A stretch of DNA of 15,356 bases from the NCBI GenBank assembly GCA_023388835.1, contig JAEWFK010000076.1, positions 1 through 15,356 of the forward strand, written 5' to 3'. This DNA is from Pseudomonadota bacterium. Its GTDB lineage: Bacteria; Pseudomonadota; Gammaproteobacteria; Burkholderiales; Burkholderiaceae_B. Of the stretch, positions 7,468 to 13,901 are shown one piece after another. The notes under the pieces are model-generated. The model made no database searches and was not told the DNA's origin. It was given only the letters and a program-made list of their open reading frames with translations. Positions within the stretch are counted from its first letter, which is position 1. Each line of letters starts with the position of its first letter. The position numbers were made by a program, and so were the translations under genes.

Positions 7468-8844
7468 TCAGATATCCTGTCCGAAGGTGCTCGACATCGC
7501 GGATCGTCTCCGCAGCCAGCACACCGGCAGGCCCAGAACCAGCACCAGCAACCCGAGCAGCGTCCCGGCTCCGGCATATGCCACACTGGACCAGAACAGG
7601 CCCAGACACACGACCGCCAAGAGCAAAGGCATGACTGGATACAGAGGGACTCTGAACGGCCTAGGATGATTCCGGTCGATGCGCCTTAGTCTGATCAGCG
7701 CCAGAGCGGTCAGGGCCATGAACAGCCAGAACACGGGCGATGTATAAGCAACCATGGCTTTGAGCCCGCTCTCTGTATAGGCGCCGAACAGGATCAGCCC
7801 CAGCGTGATGGTTCCCTGCAGCCAAAGTGCACGCACCGGCGTTTCCCGGCGTTCGCTCCAGGCTCCGAGCGGCCTCAATGCAGGGACATCCCGACCCAGC
7901 GACACATAGACCCTGCCCCCGGTAAATATGCATGCATTCACGGTGCCCAGGGCGGTGCAGCATACCAGCAGGCTGAGCAGCACAGCCGCCCACGGTCCTG
8001 CCAGCAGCCGCGACATATCGGCACCCACCGCGGGAGAAGTGCGCAAGCCCTCCAGGCCGAAAACCTGCAGATAGGCCAGATTGACCAGCACGTACAAGGC
8101 GACGATCACCGCAGTGCCCAGCAGCAACACGCGCAGCATATTGCGGCCGACATCCCGAATCTCACCCGACAGATACGCCGCTTCATTCCACCCGCCGTAT
8201 GTCAGCAATACGAACACCATGCCCATGCCTAGCATGCCGGCCAGCTCGCGCAGCGAAGCGGAACCCGCGGGAGCCGGTGTCAGGCCGTCGGCATCACCCA
8301 TCGTCAAACCCGCCACTGCCATGGCAAGCAGCGCCACGACGGACACCACGGTGAGCACCCACTGGACCGCGCGAGATTCCGTGCTGCCCAGCACGTTCAG
8401 CACAGTGAGCGCGGCCACTACCAGCGCTGCATACAGCGCCGGACCGTACTCGCCCAAAGGAAGCAGGACTTGGGCGTAGTCTCCAAAAATGAAGGCGACG
8501 GCGGCGATCGCACCTGTCTGGATGATGGAGCATCGAGCCCATGCAAAGAGCAGTGCCAGGTCCGCACCCCAGGCCCGGCCCAGGAAGACGTACTCGCCGC
8601 CCGCATCGGGATACGCGCTGCCCAATTCTGCATAGCAGAGAGCCCCCACCAGCATGACCAGGCCCCCCGCCACCCACAACCCCATGTAGGCGGCGGCATT
8701 CGGCGCATTCTGGGCCACCAGCGGGGGGAAGCCAAAAATACCTATGCCGACAACCACCCCCACAAGAATGGCAACGGCGTCCCACATAGATAGTCCCTTG
8801 CCTGCCACGGAGCAAGCGGGAGAAGCCGTCGTTGAAACCGACAT
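7468..8844 (-). CDS. APC superfamily amino-acid permease
   Basis: This inner-membrane transporter of 458 residues has twelve hydrophobic segments. The first contains VGIGIF (about 32-37), matching the G-x-G-I-F substrate-binding turn of APC transporters. The stretch LCYAELGSAYPDAGGEYVFLGRAWG is typical of the amino-acid/polyamine COG0531 group. The glycine-rich sixth segment (LLTYGGWNEAAYLSGEIRD) resembles LAT/SteT-type exchangers. The start is taken at the ATG at 8844 because GGGAGA (8857-8852) sits seven bases upstream. The in-frame GTG at 8862 lacks a ribosome site and would place that sequence inside the gene. Substrate is not predictable: a neutral amino acid is possible. The gene is downstream of sulP on the same strand and may be co-transcribed with the small frame just before it. 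Confidence 0.9.
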   Translation of the reverse strand: MSVSTTASPACSVAGKGLSMWDAVAILVGVVVGIGIFGFPPLVAQNAPNAAAYMGLWVAGGLVMLVGALCYAELGSAYPDAGGEYVFLGRAWGADLALLFAWARCSIIQTGAIAAVAFIFGDYAQVLLPLGEYGPALYAALVVAALTVLNVLGSTESRAVQWVLTVVSVVALLAMAVAGLTMGDADGLTPAPAGSASLRELAGMLGMGMVFVLLTYGGWNEAAYLSGEIRDVGRNMLRVLLLGTAVIVALYVLVNLAYLQVFGLEGLRTSPAVGADMSRLLAGPWAAVLLSLLVCCTALGTVNACIFTGGRVYVSLGRDVPALRPLGAWSERRETPVRALWLQGTITLGLILFGAYTESGLKAMVAYTSPVFWLFMALTALALIRLRRIDRNHPRPFRVPLYPVMPLLLAVVCLGLFWSSVAYAGAGTLLGLLVLVLGLPVCWLRRRSAMSSTFGQDI

Positions 8845-8851
8845 CGCAGAA

Positions 8852-8857
8852 TCTCCC
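8852..8857 (-). promoter_or_regulatory. Ribosome binding site deciding the permease start
   Basis: On the minus strand GGGAGA runs from 8857 to 8852, with seven bases before the ATG at 8844. It starts immediately after the stop codon of the small upstream frame (8861-8859), so ribosomes ending there could reinitiate at the permease. Confidence 0.6.
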
Positions 8858-8858
8858 G

Positions 8859-8999
8859 TCACGGGCGAGCACCCTTACTGTAGGGGCGGGAAGCGCCCGC
8901 GGCGGCCGGCGCAGCCGCTATGAAGCCGCTACCGATCAAAACGGCAGCTGGCGCCGCCCGCCGCAAACCTGAACACAAGAACGCCCGGGAAATCGCCAT
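8859..8999 (-). CDS. Putative small protein or leader peptide before the permease (46 aa)
   Basis: The ATG at 8999 has a good ribosome site, AAAGGA (9012-9007), seven bases upstream. The frame runs 46 codons to a TGA at 8861-8859. The peptide begins MAISRAFLCSGLRRAAPAAV, continues with a hydrophobic Gly/Ala/Ile/Phe stretch, then Ala-rich residues, and ends SRPYSKGARP. Positive residues followed by a hydrophobic core resemble a signal peptide or a small membrane protein; 14 of 46 residues are Ala. The stop is 14 bases from the permease ATG, and a sigma70-like promoter lies about 80 bases upstream. No homologue is recognised. Chance open frames are common in GC-rich DNA, so the ribosome site, promoter and spacing are the main support. 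It could be a regulatory leader, a small accessory protein, or not translated at all. Confidence 0.37.
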   Translation of the reverse strand: MAISRAFLCSGLRRAAPAAVLIGSGFIAAAPAAAGASRPYSKGARP

Positions 9000-9084
9000 G
9001 GTGGTTTCCTTTGCATGTGGATGTGTGGACCGAACGGCGCCACAGCAGCAATCGTCACGCCCATTACGGATGCCGTGAACGGAC

Positions 9085-9113
9085 TTTATACAGGACGATT
9101 ATTGCTGCATCAA
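9085..9113 (-). promoter_or_regulatory. sigma70-like promoter inside the sulP 3' end
   Basis: On the minus strand, TTGATG (9113-9108) and TATAAA (9090-9085) are separated by exactly 17 bases. The -35 box contains the sulP TGA stop codon (9112-9110). Transcription would start near 9078 and give a leader of about 80 bases before the small frame at 8999, allowing the permease to be expressed independently of sulP. In that leader TGTGG and CCACA, with inner CCG and CGG, can pair (about 9044-9024), upstream of the ribosome site. Confidence 0.6.
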
Positions 9114-10744
9114 TTGCCAGCAGCGGACATGGAAGCCACAGCTCCCTGTTCTGTACGATGGAAATGGACATCTTCGTGGCCGGCGAAGAGGGCCCTCATA
9201 CGCCGCTCGACATCAAGCTTCGCACTCACCAAATGAACGCAGACCCCCTGCCTGCGGAAGTGATTGCACAGGCGAGCCATCACTTCCAGGCCGGTTGCAT
9301 CAATCAGATTCACACCCTGCATGAAGATATAGACGGCGCGCACTTCGGGGCGGGCGTCATACAGATCCAGAATCCGACGCTCGAATGCCGGTGCGATCAG
9401 GTAGTCCAACGAACAGTCTGGCCGCACCGCCAGACATCCAGAGTGCAGCGGGGAAAGATTCCACACGTTTCTATCACGCAGGCTGTGATCTGCATGCCGG
9501 CCGAGCTCAACGATGCGGGGATTGAGCCGACGGTAGACGAAAATCAGCAACGATAACAGCAGGCCGACGCAAATTCCCCAATACATGGAAGGCGCTGCCA
9601 GATAGGTGACGATCAAAGTGGGGACCGCCACCAGCAAGTCCCGGCGCGAGGTCTTCCACAACATTTTCCATGGCTGCAGCTTGAATAAGCCCAACACCGA
9701 AGCCACCACCACCGCCGCCAGCACCGCCTTGGGAACCCATGCGAGCACCGGCAAGCCAAACGCCAGAACCAGCGCAACGACCACGCAGCAAAAGACGTTA
9801 GACCATCCCGACTCCGCGCCTGCGAACATATTGAGCGCTGAACGCGAAAAGGACGTACTGGTGGGAAAGGCGCCGCACAGTGCCGCGGTGAGTTTCGCGG
9901 CGCCCTGGCCGATCAGATCTTGATCACGGTCCCAACGCTCGCCCGACCTTTCGCTATCCAGCCGTGCACTGGCAGCCGTCTCCATAAAGCTCACCAGAGC
10001 AATGACGATTGCCGGCAACACCAGTTCAAGCAAGTGCTGCGGGTCCAACGCGCCCGGAAGAACCAATGGGGGAAAGCCACCGGGCAAGGCCCCGACTACT
10101 GCGATGCCGTAGCGGTCCCAGTTCCACAACCAAGCGGCACCCGCCGTGAGCAAGAGCAAAAGGAAAACGGCGGGTATCGAGGGACGCAGCCTTTTGCAAA
10201 GAAGAATGCAGGCCAGGCTGAGCACTCCCAGCGCTGCCGAGGCAAAATGCCAAGATCCGGCCCCTGTGTCATCGCCCCACCCCACGGCGAGCAAGGCCGG
10301 CAACTGCGAAGTGATGATCAGTAGCGCTGCGGCCTGCGTGAATGCCATGAGTACCGGTGAACTGACGAGGTCCATCAACCACCCCTGGCGCAAGGCACCA
10401 AGCCCTATCTGAACCAAGCCACTCAAGATCGCCAGCCAACCCGCCAGCACGACCCATTGCGCGCTGCCGGGCTCCGCCATGCCGGTGAGCGCCCCGTAAA
10501 CAAGCAAGCAAGTAAGAGCGGTGGGCCCGACTGCCAGTCGGGGCGTTGCACTCAGCAGACTGCCAACCAGCGTAGGCAATAAGGTGGCATAGATGCCGGT
10601 CACCAACGGCATGCCCGCCAGACCGGCATAGGCCACGCTTTGAGGAAGTGCGAGCAGTCCCACCGTCAGTCCAACGGGGAATTCACGCTCCAGCCGCTTC
10701 AGGGTCAGCCGAGGCCAGTTCAAAAAAGGAAGGTAGCGCCGCAT
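9110..10744 (-). CDS. SulP family anion transporter with C-terminal STAS domain
   Basis: This inner-membrane transporter for sulfate, bicarbonate or a related anion has 544 residues from the chosen start. The N-terminal MRRYLPFLNWPRLTLKRLER leads into the family block ALPQSVAYAGLAGMP (about 32-46) and then AVGPTALTCLLV (about 71-82). Later SFMETAASARLDSE and CGAFPTSTSFSRSALNMFAG match the second inverted repeat of SulP proteins. The last 110 or so residues form a cytoplasmic STAS domain with GVNLIDATGLEVMARL. The start is uncertain because no candidate has a ribosome site. The ATG at 10744 gives the usual SulP beginning; the ATG at 10786 or TTG at 10834 would add 14 or 30 Arg/His/Cys-rich residues. 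No linked sulfate-assimilation or carbonic anhydrase gene is present, so the substrate stays open. The gene is divergent from dapD. Confidence 0.88.
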   Translation of the reverse strand: MRRYLPFLNWPRLTLKRLEREFPVGLTVGLLALPQSVAYAGLAGMPLVTGIYATLLPTLVGSLLSATPRLAVGPTALTCLLVYGALTGMAEPGSAQWVVLAGWLAILSGLVQIGLGALRQGWLMDLVSSPVLMAFTQAAALLIITSQLPALLAVGWGDDTGAGSWHFASAALGVLSLACILLCKRLRPSIPAVFLLLLLTAGAAWLWNWDRYGIAVVGALPGGFPPLVLPGALDPQHLLELVLPAIVIALVSFMETAASARLDSERSGERWDRDQDLIGQGAAKLTAALCGAFPTSTSFSRSALNMFAGAESGWSNVFCCVVVALVLAFGLPVLAWVPKAVLAAVVVASVLGLFKLQPWKMLWKTSRRDLLVAVPTLIVTYLAAPSMYWGICVGLLLSLLIFVYRRLNPRIVELGRHADHSLRDRNVWNLSPLHSGCLAVRPDCSLDYLIAPAFERRILDLYDARPEVRAVYIFMQGVNLIDATGLEVMARLCNHFRRQGVCVHLVSAKLDVERRMRALFAGHEDVHFHRTEQGAVASMSAAGN

Positions 10745-11006
10745 GCAGTGCAAAAAGGGTCGCAGACAATGTTGAGATTGTCTCATGCGAGCGGCTGCGA
10801 CTTCAGCTTCGGATTCATGCCGCCGCGGTGACAACGGTCAAAAAATCCGCGCCCATCGCCCGAACCCTTACCGCTTATCAGTAAAATACCCCGTTCGTTC
10901 GCAAACGCAGAACTGGCGCGGGTGCGAGTCTCATGATTCGCGGCTCATACGTGTTTTTCCGTACAAGGCGGACGCAACCACGTCCCATTTCTCGACTACG
11001 AAAAAC
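10745..11006. other. Divergent intergenic region between sulP and dapD
   Basis: These 262 bases must hold promoters for both directions. A plus-strand TAAAAT (10882-10887) matches five of six -10 bases, but no acceptable -35 box lies 16-18 bases upstream. On the minus strand TTGACC (10841-10836) could be a -35 box, yet the -10 position reads ATGAAT. No convincing palindrome, riboswitch or terminator is visible. If sulP starts at 10786 or 10834 the region shrinks accordingly. Confidence 0.4.
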
Positions 11007-11828
11007 ATGACTCAAGATCTAGAAACCACCATCGAGCGCGCCTGGGAGGCGCGTGCCTCTCTCAGCGCAGCATCCGCCCCGCAAGACGTCCGTAACGCCG
11101 TGGAGTCTGCCATCGAAGGTCTGGACAAAGGCAAACTGCGGGTGGCCGAGAAGTTCAATGGTTCCTGGCAGGTCCATCAATGGCTCAAGAAGGCGGTGCT
11201 TCTATCGTTCCGCCTGCAGGACAATCAGCTGATGGATGCCGGCGCCATGCGGTTCTACGACAAGGTGCACGGAAAATTCGACCGCTATGATGAACTGGAT
11301 TTTTCTCAGGCCGGTTTTCGTGTCGTTCCGGGCGCCACGGTTCGCCGTGGCTCGCACATCGGTCGCAACGTGGTGCTGATGCCGTCCTTCGTGAATATCG
11401 GCGCGTACGTGGATGAGGGCACCATGGTCGACACCTGGGCCACCGTCGGTTCCTGCGCGCAGATCGGAAAGAATGTGCATTTGTCCGGAGGCGTAGGCAT
11501 AGGCGGTGTGCTGGAACCGCTGCAGGCGGGCCCGACCATCATCGAGGACAACTGCTTTATCGGCGCACGTTCCGAAGTCGTTGAAGGCGTGATCGTCGAG
11601 GCGCACTCCGTGCTGGCCATGGGGGTATTTCTCTCACAAAGCACCAAGATCTATGATCGCAGCACAGGCGAAATCTTCTATGGACGCGTTCCCTCGGGTT
11701 CGGTCGTGGTGCCCGGCTCGCTGCCGTCGGCCGACGGCACGCACAGCCTCAACTGTGCCGTCATCGTCAAGCGTGTCGACGCGCAAACCCGCTCCAAGAC
11801 GAGCATTAATGATTTGCTGAGGACCTGA
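11007..11828 (+). CDS. dapD: 2,3,4,5-tetrahydropyridine-2,6-dicarboxylate N-succinyltransferase
   Basis: This enzyme transfers a succinyl group from succinyl-CoA to tetrahydrodipicolinate, a committed step of the succinylase route to diaminopimelate and lysine, in the cytoplasm. The protein has 273 residues, about the length of E. coli DapD. An N-terminal helical domain includes GKLRVAEKFNGSWQVHQWLKKAVLLSF. It is followed by a left-handed beta-helix of hexapeptide repeats (about 100-210) with NIGAYVDEGTMVDTWATVG and FIGARSEVVEGVIVE, nearly identical to what I recall of the E. coli enzyme. The start MTQDLETTIERAWEARA fits the family. An in-frame upstream extension to 10785 would add 74 residues unlike any DapD and is rejected. 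No clear ribosome site is present. It is first in an operon with dapE, and its stop overlaps the dapE start by one base. Confidence 0.97.
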   Translation: MTQDLETTIERAWEARASLSAASAPQDVRNAVESAIEGLDKGKLRVAEKFNGSWQVHQWLKKAVLLSFRLQDNQLMDAGAMRFYDKVHGKFDRYDELDFSQAGFRVVPGATVRRGSHIGRNVVLMPSFVNIGAYVDEGTMVDTWATVGSCAQIGKNVHLSGGVGIGGVLEPLQAGPTIIEDNCFIGARSEVVEGVIVEAHSVLAMGVFLSQSTKIYDRSTGEIFYGRVPSGSVVVPGSLPSADGTHSLNCAVIVKRVDAQTRSKTSINDLLRT

Positions 11829-12979
11829 TGCAAGACAACTCGGTGCTCGCGCTTGCGCGCGAACTGGTTTCACGGCGCTCCGTCACTCCTGCCGACGAAG
11901 GTTGTCAGCCTTTGCTGGTTGAACGGCTCCAGGCTGCCGGTTTTCAATGCGAATCGCTGGTCTTCGGCGAGGTCAGCAACCTGTGGGCGCGTCGGGGCAC
12001 GGCCGGGCCGCTGTTGGTGTTCGCCGGCCATACCGATGTCGTGCCGCCCGGGCCGCTGGAGCGTTGGGATTCCGAGCCGTTCGTACCCAGCGAGCGGGAC
12101 GGCATGCTGTTCGGCCGGGGGGCTGCAGACATGAAGAGCTCCATCGCCGCCTTCGTGGTGGCGATCGAAGAGTTCGTGGCGGCCCACCCGGAGCACGGCG
12201 GCTCGATCGGCCTGCTGATCACAGCCGATGAGGAGGGCCCGGCGCTGGATGGCACCGTAAGGGTCTGCGAAATACTGGCCGCACGCAATGAACGGCCCGA
12301 CTTCTGTATCGTTGGCGAACCCACTTCGGTCGACACCCTGGGGGATGTCATCAAGAATGGCCGACGCGGCTCGCTCTCGGGGCATTTGACGGTACGCGGC
12401 AAACAGGGGCATGTCGCCTACCCGCAACTCGCTCGCAACCCCATCCACCTGGCGGCCCCCGCCTTGCTGGCGCTCACGACTGAACACTGGGATGACGGCA
12501 ACGACTACTTCCCCCCCACAACCTTTCAAGTATCCAATATGCACTCGGGTACCGGGGCGACCAACGTCGTACCCGGTGTTGCGACGCTGGACTTCAACTT
12601 TCGATTTTCCACGGCCAGCACGCCGGAATCCTTGAAGCAGCGCGTACATACGATGCTCGACGCTCATGCCCTCGACTACGATCTGGACTGGACACTGGGC
12701 GGGGAGCCGTTCCTCACGCCCGCCGGTGAGCTCAGTACGGCGCTTTCCGCCGCGATCGCCGTTGAAACCGGCCTTGAAACATCGCTTTCCACGACCGGAG
12801 GTACATCCGACGGGCGTTTCATCGCTCGCATCTGCCCACAAGTCGTAGAATTCGGTCCCATCAACGCCAGTATTCACCAGGTGAACGAGCATGTGCGCAT
12901 CGCCGACCTGGAGCCGCTGAAGAACATTTACCGGGGCGTACTGGAGCGCGTCTTGCGCCTCCCCGGTTCCCATTCATGA
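11828..12979 (+). CDS. dapE: Succinyl-diaminopimelate desuccinylase
   Basis: This M20-family di-zinc hydrolase releases succinate from N-succinyl-LL-diaminopimelate, giving LL-diaminopimelate for lysine and peptidoglycan. It has 383 residues. Metal and catalytic residues are in place: His68 and Asp70 in FAGHTDVVPPG, Asp101 in GRGAADMKSS, Glu135/Glu136 in ITADEEGPALDGT, Glu164 in IVGEPTS, and His350 near the end in INASIHQVNEHV. The dimerisation/lid domain lies between about 180 and 290 and includes GTGATNVVPGV. The start is supported by GAGGA (11819-11823) at a short spacing and by the TGATG overlap with the dapD stop, which suggests translational coupling. Transaminase (dapC/argD) and epimerase (dapF) genes are not in the window. 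Confidence 0.97.
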   Translation: MQDNSVLALARELVSRRSVTPADEGCQPLLVERLQAAGFQCESLVFGEVSNLWARRGTAGPLLVFAGHTDVVPPGPLERWDSEPFVPSERDGMLFGRGAADMKSSIAAFVVAIEEFVAAHPEHGGSIGLLITADEEGPALDGTVRVCEILAARNERPDFCIVGEPTSVDTLGDVIKNGRRGSLSGHLTVRGKQGHVAYPQLARNPIHLAAPALLALTTEHWDDGNDYFPPTTFQVSNMHSGTGATNVVPGVATLDFNFRFSTASTPESLKQRVHTMLDAHALDYDLDWTLGGEPFLTPAGELSTALSAAIAVETGLETSLSTTGGTSDGRFIARICPQVVEFGPINASIHQVNEHVRIADLEPLKNIYRGVLERVLRLPGSHS

Positions 12980-12992
12980 AGGAATTGCCGCC

Positions 12993-13901
12993 ATGCCTCA
13001 ACGAAGCCCGGCTCCGCTCGCGGAGCTGCAAACCTTGCGCGACCTCTTGCGCTATGCGGTGAGCCGCTTCCATGCCGCCGGCCTGAGCTTCGGCCATGGC
13101 AGCGACAACGCCTGGGACGAAGCCGTCTATTTGTTGCTGCATACGCTGCATCTGCCGCCCGAGAACCTCGAGCCTTTCCTGGACGCTCGGGTTCTCGCAA
13201 GTGAACGCGAACGATACACGCAAATACTGGACAGGCGATGCGAGCAGCGCATCCCCGCCGCCTACCTGACCGGCGAGGCCTGGCTGCAGGGACAGCGCTT
13301 TATCGTGGACACGCGCGTGATCATTCCACGTTCGCCGATTTCGGAATTGCTGGCCGAAGCGATGCAACCCTGGGTGGCCGACCCCGAGGACATCACACGC
13401 GCGCTGGATCTGTGCACCGGTTCGGGCTGTCTGGCCATCCTGAGCGCCCACGCCTTCCCGCATGCCACTGTCGATGCCGTCGACCTGTCTGCCGACGCAT
13501 TGAGCGTGGCCCGGCGCAATATCGAACTGCATGGGTTGGAAGACCGGGTGCATGCCATGCAGAGCGACCTGCTGAACGAGGTCCCGGCGCAGAACCAGTA
13601 CCAACTCATCGTCTGCAACCCGCCCTACGTGAACCGACACTCCATGGACGCCCTGCCGGCTGAGTACCGTCACGAGCCGCACATGTCGCTGGCGGGCGGC
13701 GAAGATGGCATGGATCTTGTACGCCGCATCCTGCGCGACGCGCCCTCACGCATGGCGCCGCAAGGCATCCTGGTGTTGGAAATCGGCCATGAGTATGAGA
13801 ACTTCATCGCCGCCTTCCCTGACCTGGAGCCTGTCTGGTTGAGCACGGAAGGCGCCGATGACCAGATACTGCTTCTGACGCGGGAGCAGCTCGAGTCGTG
13901 A
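12993..13901 (+). CDS. prmB: 50S ribosomal protein L3 N5-glutamine methyltransferase
   Basis: This SAM-dependent methyltransferase of the HemK/PrmC family modifies a glutamine of ribosomal protein L3 during large-subunit assembly. The 302 residues match PrmB length (about 300-310). The N-terminal helical domain (about 1-90) includes YLTGEAWLQGQRF. The Rossmann domain has the SAM motif LDLCTGSGCLAIL (138-150), an acidic residue in VDAVDLSADAL, and the substrate-glutamine loop NPPY (209-212). The following segment DALPAEYRHEPHMSLAGGEDG is characteristic of PrmB rather than PrmC. AAGGAA (12979-12984) gives an 8-base spacing to the ATG. The gene follows dapE by 13 bases and its stop overlaps the next start by four bases (GTGA). 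No prfA gene is nearby, which also fits PrmB over PrmC. Confidence 0.95.
   Translation: MPQRSPAPLAELQTLRDLLRYAVSRFHAAGLSFGHGSDNAWDEAVYLLLHTLHLPPENLEPFLDARVLASERERYTQILDRRCEQRIPAAYLTGEAWLQGQRFIVDTRVIIPRSPISELLAEAMQPWVADPEDITRALDLCTGSGCLAILSAHAFPHATVDAVDLSADALSVARRNIELHGLEDRVHAMQSDLLNEVPAQNQYQLIVCNPPYVNRHSMDALPAEYRHEPHMSLAGGEDGMDLVRRILRDAPSRMAPQGILVLEIGHEYENFIAAFPDLEPVWLSTEGADDQILLLTREQLES

Noticed and set aside
9011..9556. 181-codon plus-strand frame antisense to the sulP STAS region
   Set aside because: It is complementary to a clearly conserved STAS domain. The translation shows no recognisable domain, and the true small-frame signals in this area are on the minus strand.
10785..11006. N-terminal extension of dapD by 74 codons
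   Set aside because: DapD proteins are about 273 residues and the sequence from 11007 matches the family start. The extension looks non-coding and overlaps the divergent promoter region.
11870..12973. 367-codon minus-strand frame covering nearly all of dapE
   Set aside because: dapE has all catalytic residues in the plus-strand frame. The long antisense frame is a codon-bias shadow of GC-rich DNA.
12861..13682. 273-codon minus-strand frame antisense to prmB
   Set aside because: The translation is Gln/Gly/Arg-rich with no recognisable domain, and prmB on the other strand carries the SAM and NPPY motifs.
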